DNA of 64,000 nt from Sphingobium xanthum (GTDB taxonomy: Bacteria > Pseudomonadota > Alphaproteobacteria > Sphingomonadales > Sphingomonadaceae), in assembly GCF_019737615.1 (NCBI RefSeq), contig NZ_JAHKKS010000002.1, positions 248,001-312,000 of the forward strand. The letters run 5' to 3'. The first letter of the stretch is position 1. Every line of letters begins with the position of its first letter. The translations under genes were made by a program, and so were the position numbers. Under the pieces are notes generated by a model that saw nothing but the letters and a program-made list of their open reading frames with translations, did not search any database and was not told where the DNA came from. Of the stretch, positions 11,185 through 17,775 are shown piece after piece.

Positions 11185-11988
11185 TCAGGCGTCGCGGTTG
11201 GCCGCCAGATCCGCCGAAATAGCCTGCGCCGCGCGCTTGAGCGCACCGAGATGACGCTGCACGACCGTCGCGGTCTCGCTGCGGCGCTGAAGCCAGGTGA
11301 TGTTGATCGAGGCGACCGGAAACGCGCCGAGCATGACCGGCACGGCCATCGAACGCCGGCCATCCTGACGCACGGCCTGCCAGTCGCGATCGGCCCAGGG
11401 GTGGAACGGCTCGCGCAACGCATAGCCACGCTCGCGGATCGCTGCCAGCAGCTCGTCAAGCAGACGCTCGCCCGAGCCGTCATCCTGCTGCGGGCGCAAG
11501 CGCTTGACGATTGCCGCGCGCTCATCCGCCTGACAGGCAGCGAGATAGGCGCGGCCGGTCGCGGTGTGCAGGAACGAGAGGCGGCTGCCGACCGGGCCGA
11601 GCGGGATCGCATCGAGCCGGAGCAAAGGCGCATTGGTCTCGACGATCTCCAGGCAATCGGCCTTGGGCACGGCGATGGCGGACGGCCAGGCGACCTGTTC
11701 GGACAGGCGCGCCATATGCGGCGAGGCCGCCTCGGCAATGCCCTGACTGGTCAGCTCGCCCGAGATGCGACCACTGCGGGCACTGGGCAGGAAAGCCCCG
11801 TCGGCCAATCGCTGCCAGATATGGCCATGTTTGCCGAGCGTGACGACCATGCGCAGCAAGGTTGCCTTAGGTAGGCCCAGCGCCAGATGAAGCTCGTGCA
11901 GATTGGCGCCCTTGCGCCGATCGATCTCGGACAGCACCTGAAGCCCGCGCTCCAGCGCGCGCACAGTCTTGACCTTGCGTTCGATCAA
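11185..11988 (-). CDS. IclR-family transcriptional regulator
   Basis: The 267-residue protein has an N-terminal winged helix (ALERGLQVLSEIDRRKGANLHELHLALGLPKATLLRMV, split here) followed by the IclR effector domain. It includes HTATGRAYLA and a late IRERGYALREPFHPWADR stretch. IclR proteins often control aromatic catabolism through 15-bp palindromes. A matching TTTCA-N5-CGAAA sequence lies 31 bp upstream of the start (12019-12033). The gene leads the minus-strand set MDR-hydrolase-VOC and lies upstream of ligM, so it may control these genes and itself. Confidence 0.85.
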   Translation of the reverse strand: MIERKVKTVRALERGLQVLSEIDRRKGANLHELHLALGLPKATLLRMVVTLGKHGHIWQRLADGAFLPSARSGRISGELTSQGIAEAASPHMARLSEQVAWPSAIAVPKADCLEIVETNAPLLRLDAIPLGPVGSRLSFLHTATGRAYLAACQADERAAIVKRLRPQQDDGSGERLLDELLAAIRERGYALREPFHPWADRDWQAVRQDGRRSMAVPVMLGAFPVASINITWLQRRSETATVVQRHLGALKRAAQAISADLAANRDA

Positions 11989-12018
11989 GCTCTCTCTCCT
12001 TCGCTCAATCTATTTTTC

Positions 12019-12033
12019 TTTCACTGCGCGAAA
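12019..12033. promoter_or_regulatory. Candidate IclR operator TTTCACTGCGCGAAA
   Basis: This 15-bp imperfect palindrome lies 31 bp upstream of the IclR start. A very similar TTTCATTGTGTGAAA lies at 55959-55973 upstream of the second TonB receptor; the two agree at 12 of 15 positions, with only C/T differences. Length and symmetry are typical of IclR-family sites. Confidence 0.45.
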
Positions 12034-12182
12034 TAGCAAAGGGGGTGCGCGAGACGCAAGGCCAGTGCGATGAAAAGGTGCATTTTTTCGCGGTTTTGCG
12101 CGCGATTCCCGATGTTCGTGCGCTCCCGTCCGGTTGCCCGGAACGGAAGCGCCTTTCCATCAGGTGGAATTGGTTGCGATTG

Positions 12183-12941
12183 TCACCGATCTCCCGACCA
12201 GGTGCGCAGGCCCGGCGCGGTGCGGTCCTCGCTCTTAAGCGCCTCCGCGACGGCCGGGCGCGCCTTCACCCGCTCGATCCAGTCGACGAGGCGCGGATAA
12301 TTCTTCTCGACTTCCATGTCCGGGAACATGCGCGCGACCATGGCGCCGCAATGGCTGAAGAAGTTGATGTCCGCCGTCGTGTACATGTCGCCGGCCAGAT
12401 GCGCGGTCTCGCCGAGCTGCGCCTCGATCTTCTTCAGCGCATAGACGATCTTGTCCGTGGCGTTGGCGAGGTCCGCCTCCGAGAAGCCGGAGCGCGCGGT
12501 CGCCCATTTCTTGCGCTGGTCGGGCAGCGGGATATGCTCCAGCAGCTTCTCGAAATCGCCGCTCTCGATGTTGCGTGCGATGACCCGCACGAGGCGATGC
12601 CAGCCATGCATGGAGACATGGTTCATCACATGCTCGTCGATGAACTTGTTCCAGTAGCGCACGCGCGCCTTGCCAACCGGATCGCGCGGCATCAGCGGGA
12701 TCTCGGGGAAGACGTCCTCCAGATATTCGTTGATGACGGTGGTGTGCGTGATGATCGTGCCGTTGTGATCGAGCACCGGCACCTGACCCTCGGGATTGAT
12801 CGCCACGAACCAGTCGCTGTGCTGCTCGAACTTGTGCAGGTCGACATAGATGGACTCGTAAGGGAGGCCCTTCTCCTTGAGCGGGATCATGGACTTGAGC
12901 GAGTTCGCCAGCGGCTCGGCGTGGTAGTATTTGAGGGTCAT
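12183..12941 (-). CDS. Glutathione S-transferase, LigF-like (beta-etherase family)
   Basis: The start at 12941 (MTLKYYHAEPLANSLKS, preceded by AAGGAGAGAG) gives 252 residues, near LigF's 257. The N-terminal thioredoxin-fold part keeps the LigF pattern ANSLK (Ser14), FEQHSDWF at about residues 39-46, NPEGQVPVL and EYLEDVFPE. The C-terminal helical part has MHGWHRLV and WIERVKARPAV. LigF cleaves the beta-aryl ether of lignin dimers by transferring glutathione to the side chain. The strong resemblance makes an etherase likely, but enantiomer and substrate cannot be read. Two further GSTs are at 22854 and 23633. Confidence 0.82.
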   Translation of the reverse strand: MTLKYYHAEPLANSLKSMIPLKEKGLPYESIYVDLHKFEQHSDWFVAINPEGQVPVLDHNGTIITHTTVINEYLEDVFPEIPLMPRDPVGKARVRYWNKFIDEHVMNHVSMHGWHRLVRVIARNIESGDFEKLLEHIPLPDQRKKWATARSGFSEADLANATDKIVYALKKIEAQLGETAHLAGDMYTTADINFFSHCGAMVARMFPDMEVEKNYPRLVDWIERVKARPAVAEALKSEDRTAPGLRTWSGDR

Positions 12942-12963
12942 TTCTCTCTCCTTTTTGGCGCGA

Positions 12964-13347
12964 CTAAGCAGGCGCGCTGAACCAAAAAAATATCCCGAAC
13001 GCCGCATCCAAGCCAAACCATGCGAGCGCCACCGCAGTCATGCTGAACAGGATATTCGTTGCCCATACACCCAGAAAATCGGCCAAAAATGTACGAATAG
13101 ACGCAAAGACAAGCCAACACACGGCACCGAAGCTGATGACAATGGGAAGCGCGAGAAACCAACCCTTGAAAATCAAGAGGCCGTCACGGTCATGGCATCC
13201 AGGCCCCGGCTCACAGTCACCCATCACCGAGCCGACAAAAATCGTGAAAGCCATACCCAGCCCAAGAAGGACCGTGAACAGGCAGCCGAATGGCCATGTC
13301 GTCGCCAACCGGTTTCGGATTGTCTCGGGAAGCATCGTCAACGCCAT
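12964..13347 (-). CDS. Small membrane protein of unknown function
   Basis: The product is 127 residues from the ATG at 13347, which shares one base with the stop of the upstream SDR (TGATG). Three hydrophobic stretches (FGCLFTVLLGLGMAFTIFVG, FLALPIVISFGAVCWLVF and ILFSMTAVALAWFGLDAAFG) suggest a small inner-membrane protein. A Cys pair lies in the first loop (DCEPGPGCHD). I recognise no family. Tight coupling to the SDR and close spacing to the GST gene support a real gene. Confidence 0.6.
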   Translation of the reverse strand: MALTMLPETIRNRLATTWPFGCLFTVLLGLGMAFTIFVGSVMGDCEPGPGCHDRDGLLIFKGWFLALPIVISFGAVCWLVFASIRTFLADFLGVWATNILFSMTAVALAWFGLDAAFGIFFWFSAPA

Positions 13348-14096
13348 CAAACCTCCAGCGTATCCAGCACGCCGCCATCCACCGCCCAGTTCTGCGCGGT
13401 CACATGGCTGGCGGCGGGGGACAGGAGGAAGCTCGCGACTTCGGCCAGTTCGTCCGCGCTGCCCATGCGGCGCTGGGGGACGCGCTGGTTGATGCGCGCG
13501 GCCTGATCGGGCGGGATGAGATCGAAAGCGGGCGTCTCGATGAAGCCGGGGATGATGCAGTTGCTGCGCACACCATGCGGCGCCATCTCGACCGCGATGG
13601 CGCGCGAGAGACCGAGCACGCCATGCTTGGAGGCGACATAGGCCGGGTTCATCGCCATGCCGCGCTTGCTGGCCATCGAGCCGGTGACGAGAATGCTCCC
13701 CTCCCCCGCCTCGATCATCGCGGGCAACACGGCCTGCATCGCCCAGAAGACGCTGGTGAGATTGACCGTCAACACCTGCTCGAACAGCGCGCCATCATAG
13801 CTGACGGCCGGCGCGAAATTGCCGGCGAGGCCCGCATTGGCGAAGAGGCCATAGGCTGGGCCGAAATGGCCGGCGGCGGCATGCAGTGCGGTCTCGAGCT
13901 GGGCGCGATCGCCGACGTCGGCGGCGAAGGCAGCGGCATTGGGGCCGAGCTTGCCGGCTTCCGCGGTCAGCGTCTCGATCCGGCGGGCCAGCATCGAGAC
14001 CTTCGCGCCGCGCGCCACCAGCATCTGCGCGGTGGCGAGGCCGATGCCGCTGGAGGCCCCGGTGACGATGATGTGGCGGCCGGCGAAATCGGTCAT
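13347..14096 (-). CDS. Short-chain dehydrogenase/reductase
   Basis: The 249-residue classical SDR carries TGASSGIGLA at about residues 12-21, a Ser in VTGSMASKRG, the catalytic YVASK, and the C-terminal NWAVDGGV typical of FabG-like enzymes. One unusual point is FANAG in place of NNAG. It overlaps the phosphatase-like gene upstream by 4 bp and the membrane-protein gene downstream by 1 bp, forming a compact operon that continues to the LigF-like GST. It probably oxidises or reduces a side-chain alcohol; the substrate is unknown. Confidence 0.85.
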   Translation of the reverse strand: MTDFAGRHIIVTGASSGIGLATAQMLVARGAKVSMLARRIETLTAEAGKLGPNAAAFAADVGDRAQLETALHAAAGHFGPAYGLFANAGLAGNFAPAVSYDGALFEQVLTVNLTSVFWAMQAVLPAMIEAGEGSILVTGSMASKRGMAMNPAYVASKHGVLGLSRAIAVEMAPHGVRSNCIIPGFIETPAFDLIPPDQAARINQRVPQRRMGSADELAEVASFLLSPAASHVTAQNWAVDGGVLDTLEV

Positions 14097-14566
14097 TCAG
14101 TCTCTCCTGTCGTGTCGCGCGCGACGAATGCGGCCCACGCGGGGGCATGGGGGATATTGATCGTCTCGGGCGTCCAGACGCGCTCCATCATGGCGCGGGC
14201 GTCGGCCTGCTTCATGCCGCGCCGCTCGCAATGGTAGCGATAGAACATGGCGGAGACGCGGAAGTTCGCGATACAATGGACGTGGACCGGGGCGTCGCTG
14301 TCCTCGAGCGCGCTGACGAAGGCGTCATAATGGGCGTCGGTCGGCGCATCGAAGGGGATCGGGATATGCGTGTAGCGCAGGCCCGCCTCGGCCATGCGAG
14401 TCGCGGCTTCGGGCAGCGCCTCGGGATGCTCGTCCAGCGCCAGATTGATGACATGCCGCACGCCGATTGCCGCGAGACGCGCCGGATCGGCCGGCTGGAG
14501 ACGGCCGGACGTGGTGATCCGGTCGTCAATGCGCACGAAATTGCGAAGGTCCTCGGGATCGGTCAT
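14093..14566 (-). CDS. Protein tyrosine phosphatase-like protein
   Basis: The 157-residue product has HVHCIANFRVSAMFYRY around residues 95-111, with a Cys and Arg separated by four residues. This is the shorter CX4R loop seen in DUF442/beta-lactamase-hydrolase-like phosphatases rather than the classical CX5R. The N-terminus has ITTSGRLQPADPARLAAIGV, which also fits that group. It is the first gene of a minus-strand operon with an SDR, a small membrane protein and a LigF-like GST. A role in signalling or in glutathione persulfide chemistry is possible but unproven. Confidence 0.7.
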   Translation of the reverse strand: MTDPEDLRNFVRIDDRITTSGRLQPADPARLAAIGVRHVINLALDEHPEALPEAATRMAEAGLRYTHIPIPFDAPTDAHYDAFVSALEDSDAPVHVHCIANFRVSAMFYRYHCERRGMKQADARAMMERVWTPETINIPHAPAWAAFVARDTTGETE

Positions 14567-14779
14567 CGCTCAAGCCTTTGGATTTATTGGGTCTTCTTCC
14601 GTAACTTCTCTTTGTTCGTGCATATGCGCCATGGTTTGACATTAAATTCATTTAATTCAGTACTTTAGATATAATATTCTTAGCATGGGTGTGAGGTTGT
14701 AGGACAGCTTTGTCTGCGAATTGCCGTTCGTCCTGATTTTGTCGAGCGGTAGGTGGCCGAAGGCCAATGGTTATTTTTG

Positions 14780-14858
14780 TTCACGCGGAGACGCGGAGGC
14801 GCGGAGGAGGTTGGGCCTTTCTTTCGGCATTCTCCGCGTCTCCGCGTCTCCGCGTGAA
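14780..14858. repeat. Long inverted repeat (CGCGGAGAC family)
   Basis: A 27-bp arm at 14780-14806 pairs with 14832-14858 with one mismatch, around a 25-bp loop. Each arm is itself a run of CGCGGAG units. It sits in the 333-bp gap between the phosphatase-like gene (start 14566) and the amidohydrolase stop (14900). The rest of this gap is AT-richer, and I see no gene in it. The phosphatase operon promoter should lie at its left end. Confidence 0.75.
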
Positions 14859-14899
14859 AAATAGTGTCTTCGACACGTTCAAAGCGAACGGCGCAGCGC

Positions 14900-15772
14900 T
14901 CACCCAAGCCCCAACACGCGCACGGCATTGTCCTTGAGGATCAGCGGGAGCACGTCCTCCTTGAAGCCGACTTCCTGCGCCGCCGCGACCCACTTCTCCG
15001 GGGTGATCAGCGGGAAGTCGCTGCCGAACATCATCTTATGCTTCAGCTGCGTATTGGCGTACTGGATGATCTGCTTGGGGAAATATTTGGGGCTCCAGCC
15101 GGACAGGTCGATGAAGACATTGTCCTTGTGCAGCGCCATCGAGAGGCTCTCGTCGGTCCATGGCCAGCTGGGGTGCGCGAGGATGAACTTCATGTCCGGA
15201 AAGTCGGACGCGGCATCGTCGACCAGCATGGGCTGACCATATTTGAGGCGAATGCCCCCGCCCCCGCGCATGCCGGTACCCATGCCCGAATGGCCGGTGT
15301 GGAAGATGGCCGGGAGCCTGTACTCGGCGATCACCTCGTAGATCGGATAGCCGGTCCGGTCGGACGGATGGATGCCCTGGATGAGGTGGTGGAATTTGAA
15401 GCCCTTCACCCCGTAATTCTCGATGAGATCGCGCGCCTCGCGGGCGCCCATCTTGCCCTTGTGCGGATCGATCGAGGCGAAGGGGATGACGATGTCGCTA
15501 TGCTCGGCGGCCAGCTCGGCAATCTCGTAGTTCGAGACGCGCTTGGCGCCGACCGCGCTCTCGCAGTCCACGGTGAACAGGCAGAAGGCGATCTCGCGCT
15601 GGCGGTAGAAGTCGATGATCTCGGGGATCTTCGGGCGCTCGCGGGGGGATTTGAAATAGGCGGACGCGGCGTCGAAGAACCGGGCCATGACCGGGTCTTC
15701 CGGATCGTGGCACGAGACCTCGGCGTGGACGTGGACGTCGATGGCTTTCACTTTGGTGGGGTCGATGGGCAT
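14900..15772 (-). CDS. Amidohydrolase-2 family metal hydrolase/decarboxylase
   Basis: The 290-residue TIM-barrel protein has the metal motif DVHVHAE (HxH) at about residues 11-17, KFHHLI, a His in FHTGHSGMG, HPSWPW and the conserved Asp in MFGSDFPLI. These fit the amidohydrolase-2 (ACMSD-like) group, which includes decarboxylases and hydrolases of aromatic acids. The start at 15772 is only 3 bp beyond the stop of the DUF559 gene, which appears inserted between this gene and the aldehyde dehydrogenase. Decarboxylation or hydrolysis of an aromatic intermediate is plausible. Confidence 0.82.
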   Translation of the reverse strand: MPIDPTKVKAIDVHVHAEVSCHDPEDPVMARFFDAASAYFKSPRERPKIPEIIDFYRQREIAFCLFTVDCESAVGAKRVSNYEIAELAAEHSDIVIPFASIDPHKGKMGAREARDLIENYGVKGFKFHHLIQGIHPSDRTGYPIYEVIAEYRLPAIFHTGHSGMGTGMRGGGGIRLKYGQPMLVDDAASDFPDMKFILAHPSWPWTDESLSMALHKDNVFIDLSGWSPKYFPKQIIQYANTQLKHKMMFGSDFPLITPEKWVAAAQEVGFKEDVLPLILKDNAVRVLGLG

Positions 15773-15775
15773 TCG

Positions 15776-16174
15776 TTATTCCGTTTCTAGCCCCTCCCCT
15801 TCAGGGGAGGGGTTGGGGTGGGGCCAGCGCTCCGGTGCGTCTGTGCAGCTGTTGAGAATTGTCTGCAAGACCGCCTCCAGCTCGTTAGCCACCTGAAGGT
15901 TGGTGAACCGCAGGGTTCGATAATTTTGCGCGTTCAAGGCTTCGTCGCGCTGTGCGTCCTTCTCCGGATCGTGGGTGTCGCCGTCCACCTCAATGATCAG
16001 GTTCTTGGCGGGGCAAAAGAAGTCCACGATGCGGTTGTCGATGACGTGCTGTCGGCGGAACTTGAAGCCTGCGAGCTTTGAGCCGCTGAGGTGACGCCAT
16101 AGGATGACTTCGAATGGGGTTGTTTCATGGCGCATTTGCTTGGCCCGGCCAAGTAGCTTGGGACTTTGCGCCAT
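15776..16174 (-). CDS. DUF559 (Vsr/PD-(D/E)XK-like) nuclease-domain protein
   Basis: From the ATG at 16174 the product is 132 residues. It carries the DUF559 pattern: TPFEVILWRHL, FKFRRQHVI, VDFFCPAKNLIIEVDGDTH (acidic catalytic-type Asp and Glu-x-Asp), RDEALNAQNYRTLRFTN. The family is related to very-short-patch-repair endonucleases. The gene lies almost entirely between two perfect 36-bp inverted repeats. The right copy supplies its upstream GGGGTGGGGAG ribosome site, and the left copy encodes most of the tail (WPHPNPSPEGEGL). Its function is unknown; a role in spreading the repeats is an attractive inference. Confidence 0.85.
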   Translation of the reverse strand: MAQSPKLLGRAKQMRHETTPFEVILWRHLSGSKLAGFKFRRQHVIDNRIVDFFCPAKNLIIEVDGDTHDPEKDAQRDEALNAQNYRTLRFTNLQVANELEAVLQTILNSCTDAPERWPHPNPSPEGEGLETE

Positions 16175-16216
16175 GTTGCTCCCCACCCCAACCCCTCCCC
16201 TGAAGGGGAGGGGCTA
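15788..16216. mobile_element. Candidate mobile element: DUF559 gene with perfect 36-bp terminal inverted repeats (type A)
   Basis: Bases 15788-15823 and 16181-16216 are exact reverse complements over 36 bp. Each is itself a short palindrome (CCCCTCCCC/GGGGAGGGG) followed by TTGGGGTGGGG. The 429-bp unit holds one gene. Gene-less copies of the same arrangement occur at 24560-24685 and 19920-20042. No target-site duplication is evident by eye: flanks are CCGTTTC on the left and GGTTTCT on the right, which share only GTTTC. Confidence 0.6.
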
Positions 16217-16226
16217 GGTTTCTTCA

Positions 16227-17741
16227 TCAGAGCTGGATGATCACCGACTTGAGCTCGGTATAGGCTTCGACGCCCTGCCTGCCCTGCTCTCTTCCCAGGC
16301 CGCTTTCCTTGAAGCCGCCGAAGGGGAGTGCCGGGTCGATCATCGCGTGACAATTGCCCCAGATGGTGCCGGCCTTCAGCTTCGCGGCCAACTTGTGCAT
16401 GGCCGAGAGGTCCTTGGTCCAGATGCCGGCGGCGAGGCCGAAGCTGGTGTCGTTGGCCTGGCGGGCGACCTCGTCCAGATCGTCGAAGCGCTGGGCGACG
16501 ACGACGGGCCCGAAGATCTCCTCGCGCACGACGCGCATGTCCGGCTTCACGTCGACGAGGACGGTCGGGTTCACATAATAGCCGCCTTCGCTCTCCGGTG
16601 TGTCACCGCCGATCGCGACCGAGGCACCGGCCTTCTTGCCGTCCTCGATATAGCCCATGACGCGGGCGAGTTGCTCGTCGCTGACCAGCGGGCCCATATG
16701 GCCGGCGGGATCGAGGCTGGCGCGCGGCTGCCAGAAACTGGACGCCTCGACGAAATTCTCCAGCACGCTGTCGAACACGCTCTTGTGCGCATAGAGGCGC
16801 GAGCCGGCGACGCAGACCTGGCCCGAGTTGAAGAAGATCGCCTGCGCGGTGCCGGGGCCGGCGACCTTGGGATCGACATCCGGCAGGACGATGACCGGCG
16901 ACTTGCCGCCCAGCTCCAGGGTGACGCGCTTGAGGCTGTCGGTTGCGGTGCGGTTGATCACCTTGCCGATCTCGGTCGAGCCGGTGAAGGCCACCTTGTC
17001 GACATCCGGGTGACGCACGAGACGATCGCCCGCGGTGTGGCCATTGCCGGTGATGATGTTGACGACGCCTGCGGGGATGCCGGCCATCTGGATGAAATCG
17101 GCGAGGCGCAGTGCGGTGAGCGAGGTCTGCTCGGCGGGCTTGAGGATCACCGTGCAGCCGGCGGCGAGCGCGGGGCTGATCTTGAGCACGGCCATGAGCA
17201 GAGGGAAGTTCCACGGCACGATCTGCGCGGCGACGCCGATCGGCTCGCGGCGCACATAGCTGTGGAAGAGACCGCGCGGCGTGGCGGAGGGCTCGATCAT
17301 CTCGCCGCCGAGCTTGGTCGCCCAGCCGGCCATATAATGGATCATGCTGATCGCGCCGGGCACGTCGATCGCGCCGGCCATGCCCTTGGGCTTGCCGTTG
17401 TCGATGGCTTCCAGTTCGGCCAGCTCGTCGGCATGGGCCTCGAGAATGTCGGCCAGCTTGTGCATGATCTGCTCGCGCACGATCGGCGGCAGATCGGACC
17501 AGCGGCCGTCATCGAAGGCACGGCGGGCGGCGGCGACGGCCTTGTCGACATCTGCATCGGTCGCATCGACGAAGCGGCTGATCTCCTTGCCGGACGAGGG
17601 ATCGACCACGCCGAGCGTTGCGCCGCCGGTGGACTCGACCCACTCGCCATCGATGAACAAGGCAGGCTTGCGGGCCAGCGCCTTCTTGGCAGCGTCCGAA
17701 TAGGGGAACTGCTCCAACTTCACGTTCGTCATCTGGTTCAT
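16227..17741 (-). CDS. NAD(P)-dependent aldehyde dehydrogenase
   Basis: From the ATG at 17741 (GGAGAGAGAC upstream) the product is 504 residues, the usual length. It shows PWNFPLLMAVLKISPALAAG, FTGSTEIGK, the catalytic Glu in LELGGKSP, the catalytic Cys in FFNSGQVCVAGSR, and EEIFGPV. It resembles the phenylacetaldehyde/betaine aldehyde dehydrogenase group. It lies downstream of a PQQ alcohol dehydrogenase (34-bp gap), so alcohol to aldehyde to acid oxidation is a natural reading. It could also serve as a vanillin-type dehydrogenase. Confidence 0.9.
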   Translation of the reverse strand: MNQMTNVKLEQFPYSDAAKKALARKPALFIDGEWVESTGGATLGVVDPSSGKEISRFVDATDADVDKAVAAARRAFDDGRWSDLPPIVREQIMHKLADILEAHADELAELEAIDNGKPKGMAGAIDVPGAISMIHYMAGWATKLGGEMIEPSATPRGLFHSYVRREPIGVAAQIVPWNFPLLMAVLKISPALAAGCTVILKPAEQTSLTALRLADFIQMAGIPAGVVNIITGNGHTAGDRLVRHPDVDKVAFTGSTEIGKVINRTATDSLKRVTLELGGKSPVIVLPDVDPKVAGPGTAQAIFFNSGQVCVAGSRLYAHKSVFDSVLENFVEASSFWQPRASLDPAGHMGPLVSDEQLARVMGYIEDGKKAGASVAIGGDTPESEGGYYVNPTVLVDVKPDMRVVREEIFGPVVVAQRFDDLDEVARQANDTSFGLAAGIWTKDLSAMHKLAAKLKAGTIWGNCHAMIDPALPFGGFKESGLGREQGRQGVEAYTELKSVIIQL

Positions 17742-17775
17742 GTCTCTCTCCAATCATGAACAGGGGTGTGTCAGG

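Noticed and set aside
14780..14858. Possible CRISPR or tandem array because of repeated CGCGGAGAC units
   Set aside because: The units form one inverted repeat with a loop, with no regular spacers. No CRISPR array or cas gene was seen in the window.
15776..16174. DUF559 gene as a Vsr mismatch-repair partner of a DNA methylase
   Set aside because: No cytosine methylase or restriction gene is nearby, and the gene is bounded by palindromes instead.
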